From Trachythela sp. YZ-2020 (taxonomy: Eukaryota; Cnidaria; Anthozoa; Malacalcyonacea; Clavulariidae): 64,000 nucleotides of DNA. Shown here piece after piece: positions 24,101 through 32,015 of this stretch; within the stretch, counting starts at the first letter, position 1; every line of letters starts with the position of its first letter. A program made the position numbers and the translations under genes. The notes beneath the pieces were generated by a model. It searched no databases, was not told the DNA's origin, and was given only the letters and a program-made list of their open reading frames with translations. The stretch is from contig JADLSH010000382.1 of the NCBI GenBank assembly GCA_016169945.1, positions 3,286,001 to 3,350,000 on the forward strand. The letters run 5' to 3'.

Positions 24101-26953
24101 TCATCAAAAGCTTAGTTCGTAAAATTTTACTAAAAGTTAGGTTAAGTCGTAAAATAAAGTTCATATACGTACAGTTTGAAAGTTTTGATATAAGATTATG
24201 AAAAGTTATTTAATTTAAGTTATGAACAATTTTGAATACTGATCGAATAAGCATTAAACCGACTCGACAAGTGCGACAACGCCTTAAATCAACAGATATA
24301 GAGAGCTGGTACGAGTTATCAACGCCCATCACCACTTCTACATCTCAACGCTGATTGGCTGACTTGGAATCACATCCCTCGCCAGATCACGTGTACCAAG
24401 ACCCCTTAACCGTTACTATAAAAGGGCGAACCCAGCTAAGTTCAAGTCAGTGGATTCAGAGTAAACGAAGGAAGAAAAGAAGAAAACGTTATAAGCTGAA
24501 CATTTTAGAACAATTATATATATTGATAACAAATATATTAAAGTCATAAAGCCTCGTAACATGTTTATTGACTTGTTTTCAATTTTGTTACATTTAGCCA
24601 CACCCATCTATAACTACACAAAGTCTGGAACGCAGAAAGAGAGAAATAGCGACGTTCCAGATGGTAAGATTGCTCTGTTGCATTCACAAGGAATAATAAT
24701 ATACCATTTACCTTGTGTATACGAATTTTAGAAATATCCATACTTAGAAATATATTACATTATTTTTGTAATATTTTTTACAGTTTTGGCTTCTTTTATT
24801 GCCAAACTTATAACACAATTTGAGGAGAACTGGTGAAAATAAATAATATAGATACAGTAATTCTCTAAGTGTGAGTCTAGACTTGCTCCAAGTCTGTCTC
24901 TTAAAGGGGTTTTTATTGGTGTGTTATAAACTGGGGGGTTAAATGATTGGGAGGTTATAAAGGGCGCAAATAAATGTGGGCGGGAAGAAATTAAGGCGGG
25001 GAGCGGGCAGGCGGTAGGCGAGTTGCGTTTATAATTTCGTGCGCATTTTATAACTCTCCAATACTTTATAACTCCCCAATAAAAACTCTTTAAGAGACAG
25101 ACTTGGAGCAAGTCTAGTGGTTGTCCTAATGTACTATTTGATTATTTCCCGGCGTTTTTGTTAAACAAAAGGTAAATTTCAATATTCAATAAACTTTCAA
25201 AAGCGAAGGGTCGTACACGAGCTGTACAATATCCATAATGATTTCGTCAACGTGAACGTGTTTAATCTTCTACAGGTTGTTCATACACAAACCACGGCAG
25301 TTCAGTGTGATGTAATGGTTACCGCATTGAACATATTTCTTATCTCATTCTGTAGATCCTGTGATCAATAAGTTGGTTTTCTCGATCGTTATTACAAGTA
25401 TAGCTGTTGTTATTCTCGCCATTCTTCTTCTTCTTTACAAAAGAAGACCGAGTATTAATAAGAACATCAGAATGTGTGAAATTCACGGAAAGGGTAAGAG
25501 GTTTTAAGGTTTGCATGGCGAAACAAATGTCTTAATTGGCTTAACTTACTTTAGAAGGTGAATGCATGGTTGGTCATTTTGATAAGTTTTAAAATATCGA
25601 TGGATTAAAATATGGGATATATGTTTTTTCCAATATAAACTTCGAAACTTTGATCAAAACTAACGACTGCATGTAACGTAATACTACAAAACATAGTGGG
25701 GGATCTATTTTGGGGACATAGTATATATTAACTACTTGCTAACCGAGAGTGAGGGCTGTACGGGAGAATATTAAACAGAGGTCTTGCTGTATTAACCGAT
25801 AATACAGCAAGACCGAGGTTTAATATTCTCCCGTACAGCCCGAACAGTCGAGGTTAGTAAGTTGTTTATTATATGGCAATTGATTAATTGAGTAGTTATC
25901 TGTAACAGTGGAAAACATTCGCAGATTTGTCATGCGAAAGCAAAGGTCAAAGTCCAAAAGCCGGTTCATTTTCAAAATATCAATGTCATTCGTACAAATG
26001 CATCTGGCTATGTAAAACACTACTAGATACAACACGTTTTTATAAAATATTAACACAAAAATAGAGATATTTAATAATTTAATAACAGTTTTTCGAAAAT
26101 AGCAGAAAACAACTCGGAGAACAAGCTGCTAGTTCAACTCATTTGATAAGTCATTTTTTGTTTACTCTTTAGACTTTAAATTAATAAACAAAAGCAGACT
26201 ACGAAATTATCTAAATACCTAAGACTGGGTCGCTGTTTCAAAGTTATACTTTATTCAAATGTTTTAAAAACAAGCACTTGCATGCCATATAATAAATATA
26301 TATTAATGGCATTGAACTTTCTTAGCCAATCAGATTATATATATATATTTTGATGGTATTGAACTTTCTTAGCCAACCGGATTATATATATATATATATA
26401 TTTTAATGGCATTGAACTTTCTTAGCCAACCAGATTTTTTGATGTTATATATACATTATATATCATAGGTGCTCCACATTATATTTCCTACAACGTGGAC
26501 AACAAAAGCGAAGCAATAGATATAGCGACGTGGCTTCAAAATAAGAAGATTAATGTGATCATAAATATATTTTCCCTCATCAAAACCAATCAACGAGCTT
26601 GGAGTGAAGAACACTTACTGGAGGCTGAAAAAATTATCATGATTATCACTCCAAAATATTTGGAAGTTTGCAATTTACATCATTCAAAGTCGAATAAGGA
26701 GAAAAAGTTTTCATTTAATGATGAGCTTTGTTATAATGAAATTTCTTTAATAAGGAATAAATTGGCAGAGAAGCTACTGGCGTCAGATAAATTCATTGGA
26801 ATACTTATTGATACAGAGAAGAAAGATTTGCCACACTGGATGTCGCAATTAAATTGTTACAAATACAAGAATAGAAAGTTGGAAGAAGAGATTTTAAGAA
26901 TGCTTAAACCATGTCCTTCCTTTAATAGCAGTGTATTAAATAACTGTAATTGA
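4444..26953 (+). CDS. IL-17-receptor-like transmembrane receptor with SEFIR domain (14 candidate exons)
   Basis: A single-pass receptor assembled by eye from GT-AG exons whose phases agree: 4444-4555, 16633-16685, 16894-16945, 17897-17947 (doubtful), 18162-18293, 18397-18519, 18732-18811, 21238-21315, 21472-21565, 22316-about 22504, 22768-22848, 24598-24663, 25356-25493, 26469-26953. Order: signal peptide, basic and Ser/Thr-rich segment, Cys-containing ectodomain, Thr-rich stalk, transmembrane helix with RR stop-transfer, SEFIR domain, stop TGA. About 570 residues. SEFIR domains of IL-17 receptors bind the SEFIR of adaptors such as Act1, so a signalling role at the plasma membrane is the natural inference. 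The 12 kb first intron and later introns are full of transposons. The exon 10 donor is uncertain: AG|GTTAGG at 22481 is the better site but gives the wrong phase. Small missed exons are possible. Confidence 0.75.
4556..6424. other. First part of intron 1, no gene seen
   Basis: AT-rich intron sequence. Around 5342-5420 a short motif TGCAGTATTG recurs several times. No open frame of credible composition. Confidence 0.4.
6425..7863. mobile_element. Non-autonomous CACTA/EnSpm-type element with TATCTTGTTTTAAGA subterminal repeats
   Basis: The ends are CACTGGAAATTCTTCAAAAC and the inverse of CACTGCAAATTTTTCAAAAC, flanked on both sides by TA. The first and last several hundred bases are packed with degenerate copies of TATCTTGTTTTAAGA-like units in both orientations (6450-7010 and 7550-7860), the subterminal repeat architecture of CACTA elements. 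The middle has no coding capacity. Confidence 0.75.
7864..8739. other. Intron sequence, no gene seen
   Basis: No repeat structure or coding frame that I can support. Part of intron 1 of the SEFIR receptor. Confidence 0.4.
8740..9490 (-). pseudogene. Degenerate hAT transposase fragment (DUF4371/ZMYM1-like)
   Basis: Read on the minus strand, 9490-9240 gives VWSSFEEIAQGLDELEDSDD followed by AKADNLLARVRSFEFVV. This is the helical region before the insertion domain of hAT transposases of the DUF4371/ZMYM1 group. In another frame 9180-9000 gives HAVNTIDEYQRHHRTRRPSR and LSLEDFYKKEFIQVLEVQ, which fits the R-rich and (D/E)xYR blocks further along the same family. Frames change and stops intervene, so this is a dead copy inside intron 1. 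Family placement is from pattern memory. Confidence 0.45.
9745..11125. mobile_element. TTAA-flanked element (Kolobok- or piggyBac-like MITE)
   Basis: The left end TTAA|GGTGGTCCAATACAAAA and right end TTTTGTATAAGACCCCC|TTAA are inverted repeats bounded by TTAA at 9741-9744 and 11126-11129. A second, better-matching left end (TTAA|GGTGGTCTTATACA) lies at 10290, so the actual unit may be 10294-11125, with 9745 belonging to another truncated copy. No transposase is present. Confidence 0.5.
11126..11962. other. Intron sequence, no gene seen
   Basis: Contains a G10 run near 11175 and a purine-rich GGGGGGAGGG stretch near 11315. Nothing else recognised. Confidence 0.4.
11963..12090 (+). repeat. tRNA-derived SINE copy (partial)
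   Basis: CGTGGGTTCAATTCCTGCC is a degenerate box B of a tRNA promoter (GGTTCAATTCC). It is followed by CAGAGGACCTAGTGTTGC and TTTTCGCAACCGTTCCTGG, matching the SINE cluster at 40137-40985. It ends at the (AT)n run at 12078-12107. The box A half is missing or unrecognisable. Confidence 0.6.
12078..12206. repeat. (AT)n microsatellite followed by a hairpin
   Basis: About 30 bp of AT dinucleotides leads into an inverted repeat: TTTATCAGATTTAAAACA and TGTTTTAGATCTGATAAA around a loop with GAGGTGCAGCCGA. Similar hairpins recur as short foldback elements in animal genomes. No function is claimed. Confidence 0.6.
12907..12966. repeat. Short inverted repeat
   Basis: TTAACCCATTAGTTGGCA and its near-inverse TGCCAATTAATGGGTTAA are separated by about 25 bp, with CCAATCAAG/CCAATCCAATCAAG just outside on both sides. 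Probably a small MITE remnant. Confidence 0.5.
13670..13959. mobile_element. MITE built from a palindromic GACGGGAAACTCGTC unit
   Basis: Both ends read GATTCATATTA(G/T)RG inward from each side (left as AATTCATATTATAGG). Between them AGACGGGAAACTCGTCT and its inverse recur about ten times, some degenerate (GACGGGAATC). The unit is itself nearly self-complementary. No coding capacity. No target duplication is obvious. Confidence 0.65.
13960..16632. other. Last part of intron 1, no gene seen
   Basis: A motif TAGACGTGGGCCCGT occurs at about 14670 and 14875, with a partial inverse TACGTCTAGGAAAA near 14713. A palindrome of TAACTCTATATATA type lies at about 15860-15912. No convincing open frame. 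Confidence 0.4.
16633..17947 (+). CDS. Exons 2-4: short basic and Ser/Thr-rich ectodomain exons
   Basis: Exon 2 (16633-16685) has a good acceptor (CTCCTGCAG) and donor (GTAAGT) and encodes a basic piece, VRVRRDVNATPQTIERN, with a possible N-glycosylation site (NAT). Exon 3 (16894-16945) follows TTTTTTCTTCAAG and encodes a Thr-rich piece, TQTSTQITTTKRPLSSH. Exon 4 (17897-17947) is phase-symmetric and also Thr/Ser-containing, but its acceptor tract is weak; skipping it leaves the frame intact. Between exons 3 and 4 lies the nested MITE pair at 17123-17773. Confidence 0.5.
17123..17773. mobile_element. MITE with about 95-bp terminal inverted repeats, 8-bp target duplication
   Basis: The ends CAACCTCGTTCCAAGGCTC and the inverse of CAACTTCGTTCCTAGGCTC begin diverged arms that also share CTGCTAAAATCTAGCAGATT. 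GGTGGATT flanks both sides (17114-17121 and 17774-17781). The 8-bp duplication fits a hAT-type origin. It interrupts intron 3 of the SEFIR gene and is itself split by the 17274-17625 insertion. Confidence 0.75.
17274..17625. mobile_element. hAT MITE nested in another MITE, perfect 8-bp TSD
   Basis: The element starts CAGGCCCGTAGCTGG and ends CCAGCTACGGGCCTG, exact 15-bp inverted repeats. TGGCGGAG flanks it on both sides (17266-17273 and 17626-17633). Long C and G runs follow the ends. No coding capacity: 352 bp. This defines the order of events: outer MITE first, this one second. Confidence 0.9.
18162..18811 (+). CDS. Exons 5-7: extracellular domain core
   Basis: Three exons at 18162-18293, 18397-18519 and 18732-18811 join in phase (1-1, 1-1, 1-0). 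They read as a beta-rich domain with paired cysteines: CKRPQTSP, WWSAVITWEIPKPQ, GFCPGTSGLLIEYRS, DGLYTFSIGN, DCVGYLVQWDNPSRIFC. The pattern of W, C and alternating hydrophobics is what I would expect of a fibronectin-III-like IL-17R ectodomain, though homology cannot be proved by eye. The exon 6 acceptor may be at 18396, 18402 or 18423; all are in frame. Confidence 0.65.
18812..21237. other. Intron 7, otherwise no gene seen
   Basis: Apart from the foldback at 19176-19316, this is AT-rich intron sequence with only short open frames of unlikely composition. Confidence 0.4.
19176..19316. repeat. Foldback with telomere-like TTAGGG core
   Basis: The arms GTCACGATTTAGGAACAG... and its inverse (19280-19316) share about 36 bp, including TTACTATTTTTAGACTTTT. 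The loop side holds degenerate TTAGGG units (19210-19255: three exact runs, others TTAGGA, TTAAGG, TTGGGA). It lies in intron 7 of the SEFIR gene. Confidence 0.75.
21238..22504 (+). CDS. Exons 8-10: second part of the ectodomain
   Basis: Exon 8 (21238-21315, phase 0-0) follows TTTCTTTAG and ends GCG|GTAAG. It encodes NVTSYLIDSSKGWEKYGD, with an NVT glycosylation site. Exon 9 (21472-21565) follows a run of T and CAG and encodes FPLPPF and RSFQPPGCSGFRSMIF. Exon 10 (from 22316, acceptor TGTAATAG) encodes ELTLYVIPGLYKN, two close cysteines (ACSSHSLC) and an NVT site. Its end must leave phase 1, which points to GTATTT at 22505. The better-looking AG|GTTAGG at 22481 would break the frame of the next exons. 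Confidence 0.6.
21590..21804. repeat. Foldback element beside exon 9
   Basis: TGTATAATATTTGGATCATTC at the left and the inverse at 21766-21790 begin arms that also match in AAAATCCTCATCT. It starts about 25 bp after the exon 9 donor, so it inserted in the intron next to the splice site. Likely a MITE. Confidence 0.6.
22026..22077. repeat. About 50-bp near-perfect palindrome
   Basis: TTTAGACTGGTCTAAACATA and its inverse are separated by a few bases (CATGTGTATG). Each arm contains its own smaller palindrome TTTAGACTGGTCTAAA. Possibly a minimal MITE or a cruciform-forming site. Confidence 0.75.
22220..22282. repeat. Alternating GC/GT (purine-pyrimidine) tract
   Basis: About 60 bp of GTGC/GCGC alternation, a classic Z-DNA-prone sequence. 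It lies 34 bp upstream of exon 10 in place of a normal pyrimidine tract, so it may influence that acceptor. An open frame through it on the plus strand is low-complexity upstream of 22316. Confidence 0.8.
22768..24663 (+). CDS. Exons 11-12: Thr/Pro-rich juxtamembrane stalk
   Basis: Exon 11 (22768-22848) follows TTTTTCTTTAG and encodes PAETTTINPPLQTTWTSTGH, a mucin-like stalk. Exon 12 (24598-24663) encodes TPIYNYTKSGTQKERNSDVP. Both are phase 1-1 and could be skipped without a frame change. If exon 11 were not spliced at 22849 or at the second GT at 22858, it would run to a stop within about 20 bp, which would make a secreted receptor form. That is speculation. Confidence 0.6.
23245..23761. 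mobile_element. Palindromic Tc1/mariner-type MITE
   Basis: The ends TACCGGGTGGGG and CCCCACCCGGTA are flanked by TA on each side. The arms (over 200 bp each) are inverse copies through ACGACTGTTTGATTTAGTAT, TATCTCAGTCAATATTGCAT and TAGGCC, so nearly the whole element folds back. No coding capacity. Confidence 0.75.
24050..24560 (+). promoter_or_regulatory. Possible solo LTR or promoter with TATA box
   Basis: ACTATAAAAGGGCG (24414-24427) is a strong TATA box, with CACGTG about 25 bp upstream. The stretch ends AAGCCTCGTAACA, similar to the LTR end at 2711-2720 (GTTCGTAACA). I could not find the left boundary or a target duplication. It lies 38 bp upstream of exon 12 of the SEFIR gene and could drive a truncated transcript containing the transmembrane and SEFIR exons. 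Confidence 0.3.
24877..25117. mobile_element. 241-bp MITE with about 50-bp inverted repeats
   Basis: CTAGACTTGCTCCAAGTCTG opens the left arm and its inverse closes the right. The match continues through TCTCTTAAAG and TTTTTATTGG. Between them is GC-rich unique sequence. Target duplication unclear. Lies between exons 12 and 13. Confidence 0.75.
25356..25493 (+). CDS. Exon 13: transmembrane helix
   Basis: After the acceptor TCATTCTGTAG this phase 1-1 exon encodes a 23-residue hydrophobic segment (LVFSIVITSIAVVILAILLL) bounded inside by YKRRP, a positive stop-transfer signal. The short cytoplasmic tail contains IRMCEIHGK, and the donor is GTAAGA at 25494. Extracellular N-terminus and cytoplasmic C-terminus follow from the signal peptide and the basic residues. 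Confidence 0.8.
25739..25857. repeat. 119-bp foldback
   Basis: Arms of about 55 bp: CTAACCGAG..., GGGCTGTACGGGAGAATATT, GGTCTTGCTGTATT and their inverse, with only AACCGAT-type spacing at the centre. Transcribed, it would make a long hairpin in intron 13. Confidence 0.75.
26304..26446. repeat. Three tandem copies of an about 50-60 bp unit
   Basis: The unit GGCATTGAACTTTCTTAGCC (second copy GGTATTG...) occurs three times, separated by (TA)n runs of growing length, ending about 25 bp before the acceptor of exon 14. Confidence 0.8.
26469..26953 (+). CDS. Exon 14: SEFIR domain and stop
   Basis: The exon follows ATATCATAG and encodes about 160 residues to TGA at 26951. The domain opens with HYISYNVDNKSEAIDIATWL (beta strand A and helix A of a TIR-like fold). 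It continues with INVIINIFS and then EKIIMIITPKYLEVC, the strand-then-S/TPKY signature typical of SEFIR domains of IL-17 receptors and Act1. It closes with LPHWMSQL and a helix EEEILRMLKP. TIR domains have a comparable fold, but the ITPKY and late W-x(3) patterns fit SEFIR better. Only 24 bp separate the stop from a transposon end at 26978. Confidence 0.8.
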
Positions 26954-26987
26954 TCACTCTTACTATAAGAGGGTCTTCCCTTACGAA

Positions 26988-27262
26988 AAAACCACATGTA
27001 GAAACCACATGTGAAACCACATGTGGTTCACATGTGAAATTGGAACATGTGGTTTTCATGTGGTAATGTCACATGTGGTTCACATGTGGTAACATGTGAT
27101 TCACATGTGGTAATATCACATTCCCATGTGTTTTATATGTGATATTACCACATGAAAACCACATGTTCCAATCACATGTGAATCACATGTGATTCACATG
27201 TGTCTTCAAAACAGATGAATTTGGAACAACCACATGTGATTCACATGTGGTTCACATGTGAC
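26988..27262. repeat. Left subterminal CACATGTG array
   Basis: CACATGTG or one-base variants recur every 10-20 bp, joined by short spacers such as AAAC, GATT and GGTAAT. Each 8-mer is its own inverse, so either strand shows the same sites. Likely binding sites for an element-encoded protein. Confidence 0.85.
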
Positions 27263-27781
27263 CAAATAAGTAATACTTCATATTATACCGAAGTAATACT
27301 TCATACTACCAGTCACACATACATAATAATGGATGCACACATAAAACACTTGTACGTCAGTAAAATGATATCTGCAAATATATTACTCATGATAAAATGG
27401 AAAATCATACATTAACTGGAAACCCATATACAGCTAATTCAAAAGATTATCCTTTGCAAACCTTAAACACTAATACCTAAACTCGGTTGTCATAAGCGCG
27501 CAAAAATAATGGGAGCATCGTTTCATCTGTTTAGAAATCACATATGGGCACCATTTCTTAGAGACATATGGTAGTAATAATTAAAATATCTCCTCACGGG
27601 CAATTCATTCAAATAGCTGCAATATTCAACTTCCAAGCCTGAATCTGGTTCTCCCATTAAGCTTTGCACGCTTAGAGTTTAAATTTCTCAAAGGGCAACC
27701 TTTTTTTAATAAGCTGTTAATATACATGAGAGCAAATATATGATATATGAGAGAAAATTCTTAAATATCCTTCAATTTCTC

Positions 27782-30700
27782 TTAATTATTAATTGCCTGC
27801 ATCTCCTGTCTCTTTCTACTACCATCCATTGAATTTCTTAAGTCTTTACATTTCTGTGCCATCATTGATTTGACGATGGCATCAGTGACCTCTGGAAACC
27901 TTTTTATGACAAAAGCTAGAACAATAAAACACTATTGTTAATACGGTATGACCAATTTGGTTGGTAAATTCCAATGTAAATGAAGGACCAAAGTAAAGGG
28001 GGTTTATTTAGGAACAAAATTTATTCTCAAATTGATTACAATTTTTTTCACATTGATTTCAAATAATAGATACCACATTGATCAAGTTTCAGTTACCAGT
28101 CCCAACAGTGCTAATGACACCCTTATCAACAACCAGGAATTACCATTACCAACTTGCACTCAACATGATTTGTAAGCTTTGCAACTGCCGCCAATTATTG
28201 AATTGTTGCAAGTAAAACAAAATGACCATTTGTAAATGATATTTTTTAGCATTGTTATTTGAAATAATCAGACAACCAAATTTTCAAGATAGCCATTGCA
28301 ATGTACAATGACAATTTTGTAAGTTAAGACACAATCAGAAACTCTAGCCTCCACTTAAGAGTTGTTTCAGAACATTTGTTTCATAGACTACATTTCAAGT
28401 CTTTTAAGATATGGAAGAAAATCCTACAGTATACTGTTGCTAATGCCAGACAATTTATCTTCTCAGTGTTATCATTCTTTGAGAGCACTTGTAAAATTTG
28501 GTTGCATTGAAAGGAGACTACTAGCATTATTGTGCTACATACTAAAACAACTTTGGAAACATGCCAAGCTAACAAGCTGTATCAAAGTTACAAAGGTAGC
28601 ATGTGTATATACATACCATCAATTGGTAAAAGAAGAAAACACAATTACTAACCTATAATCAGTTCAACCTTGGTGCGATCTAATGCAGGCCGTCCCTCTT
28701 TGCTTTTTCCTGTCACAGAGGATTCTGCTAAAACCTTTCTTTCAAAAACAGCAGTCATGAGGTTTACCGTCATTTTTTTGAAATTAGGTGACCTTATAAC
28801 CTCACCCATTTGGACTGAGTCAATATAATCCTAGGAAGTAAAATTAAATATAAGAGAAACACAATTATTATTGAAAGGCAAGCAATCTATGAATCACATC
28901 TAGTCAGCTTAAATTTTGGGAGGACATTAATTCCCAGCCGGTAGGGCTAATTTAAATTATTACAGTTTTACAGATTAGGTTACATGGCATTTGGTTATCA
29001 GAACAAAATGTTAACCACTTAACCCAATGCAATGACAACAGCAGTGTTAGCCACTTTATATATTTTACTCTGTCTAAAGCCAGATTATTTTATTACTCGC
29101 ACCGGGAATGGGTTAATAGATATTATTGACATAGTTAGGATCAAAGTAATGCGCTTTACACAATGTACAAACTCAAACATACCATTAACTTTGGTGAATT
29201 TGACCTTCCATTTCTTCAACATCCTGCTCCTCTGAGGAACAGCTGCTTGGGGTAGCCGACGATCTTGCAGATTGAGTAGATGGTCTTGTGGCAAGAGGAG
29301 ATGGTCTTGTGGCAAGAGGAGATGGTCGGGGGCTAGGCGTTTTGGGGTTAGAAACAACAAAGAACTTCGGTTGGTTAATATCATTCTTTTTGTTGGTTTC
29401 AGTAAGGGCTGCCAAAACTGCCTCCTTTATCAAACCAGGCAATCCTAAAGTAAACATGATGGTAATGATTTATTGATTTCATCAGTGAAACCTTATTCTC
29501 AGCAAAGTTTTATCACCTTATCTGCAGCAAAGTTAATCATGCTGCAAAAAGATCAGAGGCAACTACAACTACAAGAAAATGTTTTATTACAGGACTCACT
29601 TTTATGAAGTCTTGAAACTTCACTTTGTAGTTTCTTTACTTCCTCCTGTAATAGTTTGTCTGAAGAAGCTGGTACCGGTACACTAGGTGTTTCACCTGGA
29701 AGCTCATCGGAGTCATACATATACTTGTCAATATGTTCTTCACTGGACTCGTCAGACTCAACAGGGTGCCAATCCTGCTAAGTACTTGTTTATAGGCTTT
29801 CCTCTCTGCAAGTTTTTAACATCTTTATTTTTCTATGAAAAGATTATAAAACATATAATTAGTCTTTAGAGTTCTATGAAAGGTTAATCTGGAATATTTG
29901 GTTAGGTAGATAATCCAAGTGGATATTCCAAATATTCTTATCACCAAATATTCCAGATCAAAATTTCCACCAAGTGATTAGTGCAATAAAAATCCTTCAA
30001 AGTTTATTCTATGAAAGGCAGCTCATCTAAATGAATGGCTTAGGTCCATTGTTGTGGAGCTATCATTAGCAGATTTCATTTCAATTAATCTTTCTATAGA
30101 TTACAAATTAAATCTGTTGAGTTACCAGTATGCCAATGTAAGCCTTGTGGTTTCTACCAAAGACCATAACAATTAGTCTCCAGCAGCTACAGTGCAATGA
30201 AAGTGGCCCTGACAATTACTAATCAATTCTATCTTAGGTAGATGATGGCGAGAAACACAAGGCTTTTCAATTGCTTATGGTAACTTCAGATAAAATGATA
30301 TTTCAAACATAACAAACTTCAATACGTGGCCAGTGTTCTGTGTTGGTAGCTGATAATAGCATCAGAAAGCAGCACAATTTTCTACTCACTAGGGCAATTC
30401 CACGTGACTGACGTTACATTTGAAGGATTTTTCTAAGAAAAACACATCATATATTTTTGGCTGTTGCTTGCTAACTCGCATTTTTCTTATAAACTTAAGA
30501 TAATTATATCCTCTATCTGATGCAAAAGTTTAATTAAATTAAATTAATGTTTTTTACTGTTGCCGGCATTTAAGTGACTGTGACTGATGTTACACAGAAT
30601 GGACAAAGCCTTTTATTACAAATTTGTCATATAAGTTTGTCTTCAAACATGACAAAATTTTCAAAATCAATATTTTTTAATTTAAAATATGATTTCATTG

Positions 30701-31784
30701 TCTATAACAATAATAACTTTATTTATTAAAATTGCAAATTATATTTTTACATAATTTGAACTATGTCATGGAATTGCCCACTACCCAAACTATACAACAG
30801 ATTCAACGTTTGAGTTTAGGCCCTTTGTCGTGAATAAGTGTGAAGGGCCTTAGCTCTAAAAGTCAAATCTGTTCTATCATTTAGGTAGTGAGTGGAAAAT
30901 TTTGCTGCTTTCTGATGAATATATCAAACATAACACTGGTCAACTTCATCATCTTAGACAACATGCATATATAAAGTTTAATTGATAATGGTATCAAAGA
31001 TTTTGCAAACCTTCATAATCTTTGCTGGTTTCTTATTGCCTGCACTAGTCTCTTCCAACTGCAGCCTTTTAGCGAAAATCTTACGACTGTGGAATCATTG
31101 CCAGTCTCCAAATCTCCATTATTAAGGAAATCCAATTCGCTTTTCATCAGATTAGTTTTGCTATCTGCAGTGAAATAAGCACAAATATTTTACTAGTATG
31201 TCTGGTATTTGGGGAGAAGTATATACAGCATAGTGTAGTCATTATTCTCGATGACGTCAGATTGAGAAATCCGAGCAAAAGACTAGGACGAGGCAACAAA
31301 CATGTGGCTGACGAAGCCATTATGGCAAAAGAATAGCATGGAATTGCATAGAATATCAATATTTTTTGCTATTAGAAGCCTAAATGCTAAAACTTCACTT
31401 GGTTTTACGACAGACATATTTATAGACAGTATATGACCCTATTTTATAGTCACAAACGTGTCATTAATATTCAACTGGCAACAATATATATCGCCGGGGA
31501 GCGTGTCTGTATTTGTATTGAATGATTAAATCTCATTGTTAAAACTGTATCATTACGGACTACCTATAGATTTAATGAAGATATGTAGAGATCCTTACCA
31601 CTTGCTGCTAGAACTCTTGCTAAATATGATTTCCAGCCGGCCTTAGGCGCCTTCATTGCCGCATCGCCAAACATAACCATGCCTTCCTTCTCTGGGTCCT
31701 AAGCATGCTTTTGTCCTTAACATATTCTTCGGCCAAGATGCTTGTCTCGTTGGATTCAATCCAGTGAATCAGCACGTATTTCAT
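27782..31784 (-). CDS. BEN-domain protein encoded by the transposon (with frameshifts)
   Basis: Minus-strand exons with good splice sites: 31784-31599 (starts MKYVLIHWIESNETS), about 31168-31007 (lysine-rich, KKPAKIMK), 29774-29600 (acidic, then a coiled coil LLQEEVKKLQSEVSRLHK), 29444-29205 (GLPGLIKEAVLAAL, then Pro/Ser-rich with two PSPLATR repeats), 28830-28653 and 27915-27782. The last two form a BEN domain: FKKMTVNLMTAVFERKVLAE, SVTGKSKEGRPALDRTKVEL, then AFVIKRFPEVTDAIV and KCKDLRNS, stop TAA. BEN domains bind DNA, often short palindromes, so this protein could bind the CACATGTG arrays; that is inference. Exons 1 and 2 each need a frame change, so this copy is probably dead. Known BEN proteins are mostly host chromatin factors. 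Confidence 0.7.
30392..30779. mobile_element. 388-bp MITE nested in the BEN-gene intron, ACTA target duplication
   Basis: GGGCAATTCCA at the left and TGGAATTGCCC at the right are exact inverted repeats, with ACTA on both flanks (30388-30391, 30780-30783). AT-rich interior, no coding. The target CACTCACTACC(C/T)AAA sequence itself recurs at 30862-30895 (inverted) and 32868-32905. Confidence 0.7.
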
Positions 31785-32015
31785 TTTGATTGGCACAATA
31801 ATAGATCACTCAAATAGCGAGAAAACGAATTTAATTTTTTGGTTTGTGCTACAAAGCAAAACTGAGTTCTCATCTGTCGAATACAATTTTTTTGAAATTT
31901 TCAAGTCACGCGCGCAATGCATGAACATCAACAACGCGTGACGTCACCACACACGTCACGCGTGGGTTTTGGGCTGTTTCTCCGGTCGGAGTCAGTTCAC
32001 ACTTCAAAACCAAAC
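31785..32015. promoter_or_regulatory. Shared divergent promoter inside the transposon
   Basis: The two element genes start 231 bp apart, facing away from each other. The interval holds a perfect CRE-type TGACGTCA (31939-31946) within a larger inverted pair ACGCGTGACGT / ACGTCACGCGT (31933-31972). This is the only GC-rich, palindromic part of the region, so it is the likely bidirectional promoter. Confidence 0.5.

Noticed and set aside
27200..27415. 71-residue plus-strand frame
   Set aside because: Begins inside the CACATGTG array and has no motif.
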